A stretch of 64,000 bases of DNA from an uncultured Erwinia sp. (GTDB taxonomy: Bacteria; Pseudomonadota; Gammaproteobacteria; Enterobacterales; Enterobacteriaceae): assembly GCA_913775305.1 (NCBI GenBank), contig CAJYIY010000077.1:1-64000 (forward strand), given 5' to 3'. Shown here in pieces: positions 36,960 through 46,397 of this stretch (position 1 is its first letter; the number at the start of each line of letters is the position of its first letter). The position numbers and the translations under genes are program-made. The notes under the pieces are model-generated. The model was not told the DNA's origin, searched no databases, and was given only the letters and a program-made list of their open reading frames with translations.

Positions 36960-38342
36960 TTGGCTAAAGCGGTAAAACGCGCCTTTGTCTGCAATGAATG
37001 TGGCGCAGACTATCCGCGCTGGCAGGGGCAATGCAGCGCCTGCCACGCCTGGAACACGATCACTGAGGTGCGGCTCGCCGCATCTCCCGCCGCTGCGCGC
37101 ACCGAGCGCCTGTCAGGCTATGCCGGCAGTGCCGGAACCAGCCGCGTGCAGAAACTGTCGGATATCAGCCTTGAGGCGCTGCCGCGCTTCAGTACCGGTT
37201 TTAAAGAGTTTGACCGCGTGCTGGGCGGCGGCGTGGTGCCCGGTAGTGCCATCCTGATCGGCGGCAACCCCGGTGCGGGCAAGAGTACGCTGCTGCTGCA
37301 AACCCTGTGCAAGCTGTCGGAAGAGATGAAAACCCTGTACGTCACTGGGGAAGAGTCCTTACAGCAGGTGGCAATGCGCGCGCACCGGCTGGGGCTGCCG
37401 ACCGAAAATCTGAATATGCTGTCGGAAACCAGCATCGAACAGATCTGCCTGATTGCCGAGCAGGAACAGCCCAGGCTAATGGTGATCGATTCCATTCAGG
37501 TCATGCATATGGCAGATATTCAGTCTTCGCCGGGCAGCGTAGCCCAGGTGCGTGAAACCGCCGCCTGGCTGACGCGCTTCGCTAAAACCCGCGGTGTGGC
37601 TATCGTGATGGTTGGCCACGTCACCAAAGACGGTTCGCTGGCCGGTCCGAAGGTTCTTGAGCACTGCATCGACTGTTCGGTGCTGCTGGATGGTGATGCG
37701 GATTCCCGCTTTCGCACGCTGCGCAGCCATAAAAACCGCTTCGGTGCGGTGAACGAGCTGGGCGTGTTTGCCATGACCGAACAGGGGCTGCGTGAAGTCA
37801 GCAACCCGTCGGCAATCTTTTTAAGCCGCGGTGACGAAGTGACTTCCGGTAGCTCGGTCATGGTGCTGTGGGAAGGCACGCGGCCGCTGCTGGTGGAGAT
37901 TCAGGCGCTGGTCGATCACTCGATGATGGGCAATCCGCGCCGCGTGGCGGTGGGGCTTGAGCAGAACCGACTGGCTATTCTGCTGGCGGTACTTCACCGC
38001 CACGGGGGCCTGCAAATGGCTGACCAGGACGTGTTTGTCAACGTGGTGGGCGGGGTGAAGGTCACTGAAACCAGTGCCGATCTCGCGCTGATGCTGTCGA
38101 TGGTCTCCAGCCTGCGAGACCGCCCGCTGCCGCAGGATCTGGTGGTGTTCGGTGAGGTGGGGCTGGCCGGTGAAATCCGTCCGGTGCCAAGCGGGCAGGA
38201 ACGCATCTCCGAAGCGGCCAAGCACGGTTTTCGCCGCGCCATTGTTCCAGCGGCCAACGTGCCGAAGAAGATGCCGGAAAATATGAAGGTTTATGGAGTG
38301 AAGAAGCTGGCGGACGCGCTGGCTATTCTTGACGACCTATAA
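36960..38342 (+). CDS. radA: DNA repair protein RadA (branch-migration ATPase)
   Basis: 460 residues, the E. coli length. N-terminal C4 zinc finger CNECGADYPRWQGQCSAC (about 11-28), RecA-like core with Walker A GGNPGAGKST (about 101-110), the RadA-specific KNRFG motif (about 260), and a C-terminal Lon-protease-like domain. It drives branch migration of recombination intermediates. The start is TTG (36960), preceded by GGGGA, where E. coli uses GTG. Confidence 0.96.
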   Translation: MAKAVKRAFVCNECGADYPRWQGQCSACHAWNTITEVRLAASPAAARTERLSGYAGSAGTSRVQKLSDISLEALPRFSTGFKEFDRVLGGGVVPGSAILIGGNPGAGKSTLLLQTLCKLSEEMKTLYVTGEESLQQVAMRAHRLGLPTENLNMLSETSIEQICLIAEQEQPRLMVIDSIQVMHMADIQSSPGSVAQVRETAAWLTRFAKTRGVAIVMVGHVTKDGSLAGPKVLEHCIDCSVLLDGDADSRFRTLRSHKNRFGAVNELGVFAMTEQGLREVSNPSAIFLSRGDEVTSGSSVMVLWEGTRPLLVEIQALVDHSMMGNPRRVAVGLEQNRLAILLAVLHRHGGLQMADQDVFVNVVGGVKVTETSADLALMLSMVSSLRDRPLPQDLVVFGEVGLAGEIRPVPSGQERISEAAKHGFRRAIVPAANVPKKMPENMKVYGVKKLADALAILDDL

Positions 38343-38391
38343 TGAGATATCGCGGGCCGAGGCGGCCCGCCGATCGCGCAGGAGGCATGTT

Positions 38392-39621
38392 GTGTCGTCG
38401 TTTGATTATCTGAAAACTGCCATTCGCCAGCAGGGCTGCACGCTGCAACAGGTTGCTGACGCCAGCGGCATGACCAAGGGCTATCTGAGCCAGCTACTGA
38501 ATGCCAAAATCAAAAGCCCCAGCGCGCAGAAGCTGGAGGCGCTACACCGTTTCCTCGGGCTGGAGTTTCCCCGCCGTGAGAAAACCATCGGCGTGGTGTT
38601 CGGCAAGTTTTATCCACTGCACACCGGTCACATTTACCTGATCCAGCGCGCCTGTAGCCAGGTGGATGAGCTGCATATCATTATGGGCTACGACGAACCG
38701 CGCGACAAAAAGCTGTTTGAAGACAGCGCGATGTCGCAGCAGCCCACCGTCAGCGACCGCCTGCGTTGGCTGCTGCAGACCTTTAAATACCAGAAAAATA
38801 TCCGTATCCACTCATTTAATGAAGAGGGGATGGAACCGTATCCCCACGGCTGGGACGTGTGGAGTGAAGGCGTCCGTGCCTTTATGGACGATCGTGGGAT
38901 TGTTCCCGATCGGATTTATACCAGTGAAGAGGCCGATGCGCCGCAGTTTAAAGCCCATCTGGGCGTGGAGGCGATGGTCATCGATCCCCGGCGATCGTTT
39001 ATGAACATTAGCGGTGGGCAGATCCGCCAGGACCCCTTCCGCTACTGGGAATATATCCCCACCGAGGTGAAGCCATTTTTTGTGCGTACCGTGGCGATCC
39101 TGGGCGGTGAATCCAGTGGTAAATCGACGCTGGTTAACAAGCTGGCGAACATCTTCAACACCACCAGCGCGTGGGAGTTTGGCCGTGATTATGTCTTCAC
39201 GCACCTCGGCGGTGATGAGATGGCGCTACAGTATTCTGACTATGACAAAATCGCCCTCGGTCAGGCGCAGTACATCGATTTTGCCGTTAAATACGCCAAT
39301 AAAGTGGCCTTTATTGATACGGACTTTGTCACGACTCAGGCCTTCTGCAAGAAGTACGAAGGGCAGGAGCACCCCTTTGTTCAGGCGCTGATTGATGAGT
39401 ATCGCTTCGATCTGGTGATCCTGGTGGAGAACAATGTGCCGTGGGTCGCTGACGGCCTGCGTAGCCTGGGCAGCTCTGTCGATCGCAAAGAGTTTCAGGA
39501 ACTGCTGGTGTCGATGCTGAAGAAAAACGGCATCAGCTATGTGCACGTGGAGCAGGATAACTACGATGAGCGCTTCCTGCGCTGCGTGGACTTAGTGAAA
39601 GAGATGCTGGGCGCCCAGTAA
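38392..39621 (+). CDS. nadR: NadR: NAD regulator / NMN adenylyltransferase / ribosylnicotinamide kinase
   Basis: 409 residues (E. coli 410). Three parts: N-terminal helix-turn-helix (about 12-60, ...QQVADASGMTKGYLSQLLN), NMN adenylyltransferase with GKFYPLHTGHIY (about 70-81), and ribosylnicotinamide kinase with P-loop GGESSGKST (about 238-246). It represses NAD biosynthesis genes when NAD is plentiful and salvages nicotinamide riboside. The GTG at 38392 follows GGAGG at 6 bases and gives the conserved N-terminus SSFDYLKTAIRQQG; longer in-frame starts overlapping radA are not conserved. Confidence 0.96.
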   Translation: MSSFDYLKTAIRQQGCTLQQVADASGMTKGYLSQLLNAKIKSPSAQKLEALHRFLGLEFPRREKTIGVVFGKFYPLHTGHIYLIQRACSQVDELHIIMGYDEPRDKKLFEDSAMSQQPTVSDRLRWLLQTFKYQKNIRIHSFNEEGMEPYPHGWDVWSEGVRAFMDDRGIVPDRIYTSEEADAPQFKAHLGVEAMVIDPRRSFMNISGGQIRQDPFRYWEYIPTEVKPFFVRTVAILGGESSGKSTLVNKLANIFNTTSAWEFGRDYVFTHLGGDEMALQYSDYDKIALGQAQYIDFAVKYANKVAFIDTDFVTTQAFCKKYEGQEHPFVQALIDEYRFDLVILVENNVPWVADGLRSLGSSVDRKEFQELLVSMLKKNGISYVHVEQDNYDERFLRCVDLVKEMLGAQ

Positions 39622-39643
39622 AGAGCTGGTCGCCCTGCGCACT

Positions 39644-39677
39644 GGCCGCTATTGAGGTTGATCACCCGCCAGCGGCC
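39644..39677 (+). terminator. possible terminator after nadR
   Basis: GGCCGCT (39644-39650) pairs with AGCGGCC (39671-39677) across 20 bases, followed by CTTTA. It lies between the convergent nadR and MDR genes and is a weak candidate. Confidence 0.3.
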
Positions 39678-39688
39678 CTTTACCGGGA

Positions 39689-40690
39689 TTAATACGCGAT
39701 CACGACTTTGCCGCGCATATGGCCTTCCAGCACCAGTTTGTGCGCTTCGCTCAGCGTTTCCACGCTCAGACCGTGCAGCGTTTTGCTGAGTGAGGTGGCA
39801 ATTTTGCCCTCATCCAGCAGCCTGGCGGTCGCATCCAGAATTTCACCCTGGCGGGCGATATCGTCGGTGGTAAACATGCTGCGGGTATACATGAATTCGA
39901 AATGCAGCGCTGCGCTTTTCAACTTCAGCTGATCCATGTTCAGCGGTTTCTCGTTCTCCACAATGGTACAAATCTGGCCCTGCGGCGCGATGATCTGGCT
40001 CATTGCTGGCCAGTGGCCATCCGTGTCGTTCAGGCAAAAGATATAGTCCACGTGCTTCAGGCCGTGCTTCGCCAGCTCCGCCGACATATCCTTATAATCA
40101 ATCACCAGGTCGGCACCGCGATCCTGACACCACTGAACGGAATCCGGGCGAGAAGCGGTAGCAATCACCTTTACCTTGCTGTGCAGTTTGGCAAATGGGA
40201 TCGCCAGCGATCCGACACCACCCGCACCGCCAACAATCAGCAGCGTTTTATTCTCCGCGGCACGGTCAATCTGCAGACGATCGAACAGGCCCTCCCATGC
40301 GGTCAGCGCGGTCAGCGGGATCGCTGCCGACTGGGCCCAGTCCAGATTACGCGGCTTGTGGCCGGTAATGCGCGCGTCAATCAGCTGTTGGGTCGCGTTG
40401 CTGCCCGGCCGGGTGATATCGCCCGCGTAGTAAACTTCATCGCCGATGCTAAAGCCAGTGACTTTACTGCCAACGGCCAGCACGATACCGCTGGCGTCCC
40501 AACCGAGAATACGTGGCTGCTGCAGGCCGTTCTTCATGGCACCTTTGTGTACTTTCGTATCGACCGGATTGACCGACACGGCTTTCACTTCAACCAAAAG
40601 ATCGTACTCACCGGGTGTCGGCTGCGGCTGCTGGATTTCAATAAACTGCTGCGGATTTTTTGAGTCAATAGCAATCGCTTTAAATGTCAT
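39689..40690 (-). CDS. zinc-type alcohol dehydrogenase-like MDR oxidoreductase
   Basis: 333 residues of the medium-chain dehydrogenase/reductase superfamily, quinone-oxidoreductase-like subgroup (ZADH1/YogA type). An N-terminal GroES-like domain is followed by a Rossmann domain with NADPH motif VGGAGGVGSLAIPFAK (about 153-168). The catalytic and structural zinc cysteines of true alcohol dehydrogenases are absent, so despite the family name no zinc is expected. The substrate is unknown; quinones or reactive enals are likely. It is divergent from a LysR gene 101 bases away, probably its regulator. Confidence 0.88.
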   Translation of the reverse strand: MTFKAIAIDSKNPQQFIEIQQPQPTPGEYDLLVEVKAVSVNPVDTKVHKGAMKNGLQQPRILGWDASGIVLAVGSKVTGFSIGDEVYYAGDITRPGSNATQQLIDARITGHKPRNLDWAQSAAIPLTALTAWEGLFDRLQIDRAAENKTLLIVGGAGGVGSLAIPFAKLHSKVKVIATASRPDSVQWCQDRGADLVIDYKDMSAELAKHGLKHVDYIFCLNDTDGHWPAMSQIIAPQGQICTIVENEKPLNMDQLKLKSAALHFEFMYTRSMFTTDDIARQGEILDATARLLDEGKIATSLSKTLHGLSVETLSEAHKLVLEGHMRGKVVIAY

Positions 40691-40791
40691 AGTAATTTTC
40701 CTGAAATGAGGTTTTATTCAGTGTAGAGAGTCATACGGCTAATGATAAGCTGGATAATAATGTATTGAGTGTTCGTCTGAGGTGAACAACG

Positions 40792-41685
40792 ATGTTTAAG
40801 GCGTTGCAGGATATGGCGCTGTTTGCGCTGGTGGCAGAATGCGGCAGCTTCACCGGCGCGGCCCGACGAGCAGAATTGCCGAAATCCAGCGTCAGCCAGC
40901 GCATCAGTCGACTGGAACAGACGCTGGGACTGCGATTGATCAATCGTACTACGCGTCAGCTCAAGTTGACCTTTGCCGGCGAGCGTTACCTGGTGCACTG
41001 TCAGGAGATGCTGGCTGCCAGCGAGCGCGCTGATATGGCGATAGAACGTCTGAGGGAAAACCCCAGCGGTCGGCTGCGCATCACATCTCCCGCCGGTATC
41101 GGTGCGACGTTACTGGCGCGTCTGAATGCGGATTTTCAACGTGAATTTCCTGATGTCTCGCTGGAAGTGTCGGTTTCTGATGAAATCCGCGATCTGGTGC
41201 AGGATGGTTTCGACGTGGCCCTGCGCACCGGACGGCCACAGGACTCCTCGCTGATTGGACGGCGCATCGGGTACTGCGAGCGGCTGCTGGTGGCCTCCCC
41301 GGCTTACCTGGCTCAATACGAGCCGCTGATTCATCCCAGTCAGCTGCTAAAGCACCGGAGTATCGCCCATCGTGCCTGGCGTGAATCGGTACTGAAACGG
41401 GGTGAGGAATACTATCGCTGGCTGTTGCCTCAGAGTCATGTGACTGACAATCTGGTCTATGCCCGCGAGTGTGCACTGGACGGTGGCGGGATTACGCTAT
41501 TGCCGCATTTTCTAACCGATGAAATTATGGGACGGGGCGATCTGGTGCGCGTTTTAAAACAGTGGGAAGTGGAAGGGAATGAATTATGGTTAGTGTATCC
41601 CAGTCGTAAGCTCAATATGCCAGCATTGAACAATTATATCGCTTTTGCCTGCAATAGTAGCATTCTTGGCCAGTATTATCGTTAA
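40792..41685 (+). CDS. LysR-family transcriptional regulator
   Basis: 297 residues: N-terminal winged helix (about 1-60, FALVAECGSFTGAARRAELPKSSVSQRISRLE is the recognition region) and a C-terminal periplasmic-binding-protein-like effector domain (about 90-290). Arrangement back-to-back with the MDR gene is the classical LysR layout. The 40691-40791 spacer is AT-rich and would hold the shared operators; I cannot single out a T-N11-A site with confidence. Confidence 0.9.
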   Translation: MFKALQDMALFALVAECGSFTGAARRAELPKSSVSQRISRLEQTLGLRLINRTTRQLKLTFAGERYLVHCQEMLAASERADMAIERLRENPSGRLRITSPAGIGATLLARLNADFQREFPDVSLEVSVSDEIRDLVQDGFDVALRTGRPQDSSLIGRRIGYCERLLVASPAYLAQYEPLIHPSQLLKHRSIAHRAWRESVLKRGEEYYRWLLPQSHVTDNLVYARECALDGGGITLLPHFLTDEIMGRGDLVRVLKQWEVEGNELWLVYPSRKLNMPALNNYIAFACNSSILGQYYR

Positions 41686-41822
41686 TTTTAATACGTAACC
41701 AGAAATTATTTAAAATCACCAGCCAAATTATAACGATAATTAAATTTATTATTAATTGATCAAGGATATAAATAATATTATATTTTGTCTGCAGGAAGTT
41801 TGTCTAAAAAAAAGGAAGAGTT

Positions 41823-44564
41823 ATGAGAAATATTAAGATTGCTATTAAACCTATCTCACTATTAGTCACGTTAGCGTTTGCTGGTGGCGCATGTGCTGTA
41901 GGTACAGGGAGTATCGTCAGTGGTTCTGGAAGTATTTCGAAAAATTCAAACAACACCATAGTAAATCAAAACAGTGATAAGATGATTATCAACTGGGACA
42001 ATATGAATGTTGCCAAAAATGAATCACTGAATTTTAAACAAAACGGTGTTAATTCTGCAGTTTTAAATAAAATCACCAGTATCGATCCGACCCTTATTCA
42101 GGGCGCGCTTAATGCTAACGGTAAAGTTTTTATTGTAAACCCTAATGGCGTGCTGATCGGAAATGGCGCAAAAATCAACGTCGGCAGTCTGATCGCTTCA
42201 TCACTCGATATTAAAAATGACGATTTCAACAAGGGAAATTATCATTTCAGCGGAGCGGGAAAAGGTAAGGTTGTCAACGAAGGTGAGATTAACAGCGCTA
42301 ATTCTACCGCGCTCCTGGGCGGCGGAGAAGTTACGAACACCGGCCGCATTACGGCTAATCAAGGCGATGTGAACCTGGCGGCAGGCAGCGATATCATGCT
42401 CTCTTTCCCGGCGATGGGTAAAATGAGCGTGCGCATCAATCAGGGTAGCCTGAAAGCGCTGGTCAACAATGGTGGAATTGTGGTGTCAAAAGACGGTTCC
42501 GTTATGCTGACGGCCTGGGCAACTGACAAGCTGACCCGCGGTGTGATAAATAACACCGGCATGCTGGAAGCCAGTGATATGCGCTTCAATGGTGATGGCA
42601 GCGTTTACCTGAGCAGTAAGGGCAACGGGATTGTCAATGCGGGCGGTAAAATTTCTACCACCGGTCTGGGCTCCATCAATGCCAGTGCACAAGCGATAAA
42701 CGTTAACGATGGTGCAGAGTTTAAAACCTTAACGAATACCTCGCTGACCTCCGTAGCGAAAGATGGCTACGTCAGCGTGGGTAAAGTGAACGTTAAGTCG
42801 GGCAATACCACTATCGTTGCTGATAATGTTCTGACCACAGCGGGAGCCCGTGACGCCCATTTCGGCGATAAAGTTTCGACCTACACGCTGTCAAATAAAA
42901 ATGATATCGACCTCGCCAATACGACCGTAACCGACCACAGCAAGATTCAGTCAGGTAAAAGTGCCATCAGCGCTGGATTCGTGGACGCGGTGGCGAAAAG
43001 CGGTCAGGAACTTGAAGTGTTCAGCACCGAGGGCAATATTAACGTCAACAACGGTAGCCAGAATTATGGTGATATGACGCTGTCAAGCAGTCGCGGAAAT
43101 ATCAATGTTAACAGTAAAATGAACGGCAAATCGGTATCGATGTTCGCCAAAGGTGTTAACCAAAAAGCGGGTGCCGCCATTCATGCCTCCGGTCCAGTGA
43201 ATATTGATAGCCAGGATGGTTTCCAGCAGAATGCAGATATCGTCTCTGCGGGGGCTGTTGATATCGCCACCCACGGCAAGATAACGCAAAAAGCGGGTGT
43301 CAGCACCATCGCCGATAAAGAGCTTACCTATACCGCGCAAAATGCGCAGCTGGACGGGGCCACCCGGGGCGACAAGGTAAGCATCAAGGTTGAAAAAAAT
43401 ACCGTTCAGGCTAAAACGGGCTCGCTGAATGCCAGCCGTGCTCAGCTGCATGGCGGCAATTTTAATCTCTCTCAGGGTAACAACAGTGTTGATTCGGTGA
43501 TGGTCAGCAAAGCGGGCACGCTGAATCTTTCCACCGCGGGGAATACCACCCTGGAATATGGTTCAAAAATCAACAACGATTTGACGCTTAACAGTAACGG
43601 TAACGTTACCCTGAACGACCTGGCAGTCAGGGGAAATACCCGAATTAATGCGCAGGACAATGTCACGCTGGCCGGTGTGCTGAATGGCAATAAAGGGGTT
43701 ACCATCAGTGCAAAAAATATCGACAGCAAGGCGGGACGTGATAACTATTTCGCACCGGGCATCCGTTCCGGTGAGAACGTCGCGCTGAATACCCGGCAGG
43801 ACGTGGCCGTTGAAAGCATTAACGCGGGCGGTGATGTCAATGTCACCTCTGGCGGTAGTGTGACTACCGGGATTAAAGCCCGTAATGCAGCGATCAAAGC
43901 GGGTGGCAACGTGGCGCTGCTCTCGTCTGACCTTTCTCAGGACATCAACGTCACTGCCCAGAAAGACGTGATATTTAAGGATGCCCTGTCAGCTGGACGC
44001 GATGTTACTATTGCGGCAAACAATATCGGTGACGCAACGCCATCACGTTTGGGCAAGCATACCATTGAGTCCGGTCGCCATACGACGCTAACAGCCAGTC
44101 AGACCATTGCGGTGAATGATATTAAGGCTGGTAAATTCAACGACTACACGCCCGATCGTCAGAAATCTCAGCTGAGGCTTAACGGTAAAAATATTGACGT
44201 TGAGCGTTATGCTGCGGGCTACGAAGTGGTGAAAAATGGTCAGGTTATCGGTCACTCTGCATCCGCGACCGGTACGGGAAATTACGGCTCTTATGATCCA
44301 CAGAAACCGACTGACCCGGTTAAACCAGGAAAACCAGGCAAACCAGGCAAACCGGGTGGATCAGGTGAACCCACCGATCCGATCGTTAATCCCGGCGAGA
44401 ACGCTGGACAGAAACCTACCACGCCTGGCTTCCCGTTTGATAATGAGCCGATGAGCTCAGAACAATTGGGTAACTGGTTGCTAAACCCTCAGCATCTTCA
44501 GTGGTTACAGACCAGCGCGGGTATGGCCTGGCTCAGTCGCGCTCAGATGATGGGGCGATTCTAA
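41823..44564 (+). CDS. two-partner secretion exoprotein (TpsA, filamentous-hemagglutinin-like)
   Basis: 913 residues. A Sec signal (about 1-25) is followed by the TPS secretion domain (about 26-270) with the hallmark NPNGVLIGNGAKINVGSLIASS (about 104-125, shown in part), then repetitive Asn/Gly/Val-rich beta-helix sequence. Near the C-terminus (about 830-860) a KPG-repeat linker precedes a short tail ending SRAQMMGRF. It should be exported by the TpsB partner directly downstream and act as an adhesin or surface filament. There is no C-terminal toxin (CdiA-like) domain and no immunity gene, so contact-dependent inhibition is unlikely. Composition is more AT-rich than the backbone, especially 41686-41822, suggesting acquisition. 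Confidence 0.9.
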   Translation: MRNIKIAIKPISLLVTLAFAGGACAVGTGSIVSGSGSISKNSNNTIVNQNSDKMIINWDNMNVAKNESLNFKQNGVNSAVLNKITSIDPTLIQGALNANGKVFIVNPNGVLIGNGAKINVGSLIASSLDIKNDDFNKGNYHFSGAGKGKVVNEGEINSANSTALLGGGEVTNTGRITANQGDVNLAAGSDIMLSFPAMGKMSVRINQGSLKALVNNGGIVVSKDGSVMLTAWATDKLTRGVINNTGMLEASDMRFNGDGSVYLSSKGNGIVNAGGKISTTGLGSINASAQAINVNDGAEFKTLTNTSLTSVAKDGYVSVGKVNVKSGNTTIVADNVLTTAGARDAHFGDKVSTYTLSNKNDIDLANTTVTDHSKIQSGKSAISAGFVDAVAKSGQELEVFSTEGNINVNNGSQNYGDMTLSSSRGNINVNSKMNGKSVSMFAKGVNQKAGAAIHASGPVNIDSQDGFQQNADIVSAGAVDIATHGKITQKAGVSTIADKELTYTAQNAQLDGATRGDKVSIKVEKNTVQAKTGSLNASRAQLHGGNFNLSQGNNSVDSVMVSKAGTLNLSTAGNTTLEYGSKINNDLTLNSNGNVTLNDLAVRGNTRINAQDNVTLAGVLNGNKGVTISAKNIDSKAGRDNYFAPGIRSGENVALNTRQDVAVESINAGGDVNVTSGGSVTTGIKARNAAIKAGGNVALLSSDLSQDINVTAQKDVIFKDALSAGRDVTIAANNIGDATPSRLGKHTIESGRHTTLTASQTIAVNDIKAGKFNDYTPDRQKSQLRLNGKNIDVERYAAGYEVVKNGQVIGHSASATGTGNYGSYDPQKPTDPVKPGKPGKPGKPGGSGEPTDPIVNPGENAGQKPTTPGFPFDNEPMSSEQLGNWLLNPQHLQWLQTSAGMAWLSRAQMMGRF

Positions 44565-44593
44565 TCTGACCGTTGACCTTTAAGAGTACTTTA

Positions 44594-44621
44594 CCCTCAA
44601 CCTTCCGGTTGAGGGTTTTTT
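44594..44621 (+). terminator. terminator/attenuator between tpsA and tpsB
   Basis: A CCCTCAACC / GGTTGAGGG stem with tetraloop TTCC, followed by TTTTTT. It lies just 23 bases before the tpsB start, so it probably limits transporter expression relative to the abundant exoprotein. Confidence 0.85.
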
Positions 44622-44643
44622 CTACAGGGAAGTTTTCCATTTA

Positions 44644-46362
44644 ATGAAGATGCCATCACCTGCGGCACAGCGCGCTAACGTGCTGGCTGCTTTTTGTTTT
44701 TCCTGTCAGCTCTGTGTTTTTCCCGCGCAGGCCGTATCCACGGTCAATATCGGTTCAGTGAGTGGTGAGTTACTGCAAAATAATCCGATGTTACGCAATG
44801 ACGTAACACCTTCCTCTAAACCACTGGAAAAACTGGACGGTCAGCATGCCGAGTCGATTGAGGCCGAGGACGCTGGCGTACCTGCAATTCTCATTAAAAC
44901 GATTCACGTGACCCATGTCCCTCCCTCGTCGCAGCAGGCGGTAGAAGCGTTGATCAAGCCTTTCGCCGGGAAGAGGATGACATTTATTGCGCTGAAAAAT
45001 CTGGCGGTTCGCATCACGGCAATGCTGCAGGAAAAGGGCGAGCGGCTAAGCTATGCCTATATACCCGATCAGCAGGTTACGGATAATACCGTCACGCTGG
45101 ATGTCCTCAATGGGCACATCGAGGCGGTAAAGCTGGGAGATAATCAGTCCCTGCTCGCTCACCAATTTGTCAATAATTACCTGAGTAAAATGGCAACGCG
45201 CAAAACGCAGATTACTGAGCTGGAACAGTTTATGTCGCGTATTGCCGATCTGCCCGGCGTGGGAAATGTCTCATCCTATCTGAGCCCGGGGGAAGAGCCG
45301 GGCGGCAGCCTGCTCACCCTGAACCTGTTGGCCGGGCCACGGGTGGATGGCGTTATGGTGTTCGATAACATGGGGTCTGTCTCCAGCGGGCGCAATCGTC
45401 TCGGTATGCAGCTCAACGTCAACAGTCCGCTGGGAATGGGCGACAAATTACAGCTGCTGGCATATGTAGCGCCGGATTTCCTGCAAATCAACCATAAGAG
45501 CGATCACGGCAATACGCTGATTGGTCGCTTGGCTTACGACCTCCCCATCGGTTACCGCGGCAGCCGATGGGGACTGGCGGTTTCGCGCGTCAACTACAAG
45601 CTGGGCGGCCCGACGCTGAGCGGGCTGGGCAACGGATATGCTGATATCGCTTCACTCTATGCCAGCTATCCCCTGCTGCGTAGTGATAACAGCCACCTTA
45701 ATCTGGGGGCAAACCTCGACTGGAAACGGATGCATGACCGTTTCTGGGGTATGAACAACGATCGTCATACACCGGTGCTGGGCCTGCAACTGTCAGGGGA
45801 TAAGCAGGGCGCGCTGGGGCGCAGGCCGTGGATGTTGCAGTATCAACTTGCCGCATCAGCCGGGCGTATCAGTAACGCTGATGAGTGGAATGGCGCATCG
45901 ACTCGTGGCCACTTTCTTAAACTGATGCAGAACCTGAACTACCTGCAGTCGCTGACGCCGGGGGTGAATCTGACGCTCAATTTCACCGGGCAGCAGGCTA
46001 ATAAGAATCTCGATGGCGCGGAGAAAATGTCGCTGGGTGGCGCTTACGCGGTGAGGGCCTATGGCAACTCGGCGGCCAGCGTAGACAGCGGATATGTCAT
46101 CTCGCCGGGTATCAGTATCCCGGTGCCGTGGCTGGATAAGGCGCGATTTGAGCTGTTTTATGATTATGGACGAGGAAAGATGCAGAAATTTGCGCCGCAG
46201 TCGCAGAAGGTGGTACTGAAGGGCTATGGCATTGGATTGGCCTATAACTTCACTCAATCGGCATTTATTAATGCCAGCTATGCCTGGCGGCAGGGGAACG
46301 AGCCGCTCCTTGGACCCCAGAACAAAGCGACCGGCTGGATAACCGCCGGTCTGCAGTTTTAA
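44644..46362 (+). CDS. two-partner secretion outer-membrane transporter (TpsB, ShlB/FhaC-like)
   Basis: 572 residues: signal peptide (about 1-31), a POTRA_2-type domain (about 80-155, with IKTIHVTHVPPSSQQ...), a second POTRA-like ShlB part (about 155-225), and a C-terminal 16-strand barrel ending in the outer-membrane signature WITAGLQF with terminal Phe. It recognises the TPS domain of TpsA in the periplasm and threads it out. Directly downstream of its cognate exoprotein gene, an HMW1A-HMW1B-like order. Confidence 0.92.
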   Translation: MKMPSPAAQRANVLAAFCFSCQLCVFPAQAVSTVNIGSVSGELLQNNPMLRNDVTPSSKPLEKLDGQHAESIEAEDAGVPAILIKTIHVTHVPPSSQQAVEALIKPFAGKRMTFIALKNLAVRITAMLQEKGERLSYAYIPDQQVTDNTVTLDVLNGHIEAVKLGDNQSLLAHQFVNNYLSKMATRKTQITELEQFMSRIADLPGVGNVSSYLSPGEEPGGSLLTLNLLAGPRVDGVMVFDNMGSVSSGRNRLGMQLNVNSPLGMGDKLQLLAYVAPDFLQINHKSDHGNTLIGRLAYDLPIGYRGSRWGLAVSRVNYKLGGPTLSGLGNGYADIASLYASYPLLRSDNSHLNLGANLDWKRMHDRFWGMNNDRHTPVLGLQLSGDKQGALGRRPWMLQYQLAASAGRISNADEWNGASTRGHFLKLMQNLNYLQSLTPGVNLTLNFTGQQANKNLDGAEKMSLGGAYAVRAYGNSAASVDSGYVISPGISIPVPWLDKARFELFYDYGRGKMQKFAPQSQKVVLKGYGIGLAYNFTQSAFINASYAWRQGNEPLLGPQNKATGWITAGLQF

Positions 46363-46397
46363 ACAGCACCGGACGCTTCGTCCGGTGCATCTCTTCG

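Noticed and set aside
41823..44564. CdiA-type contact-dependent inhibition toxin
   Set aside because: The protein is short for CdiA, lacks a VENN-like motif and a C-terminal toxin domain, and no immunity gene follows; gene order is adhesin-like TpsA-TpsB.
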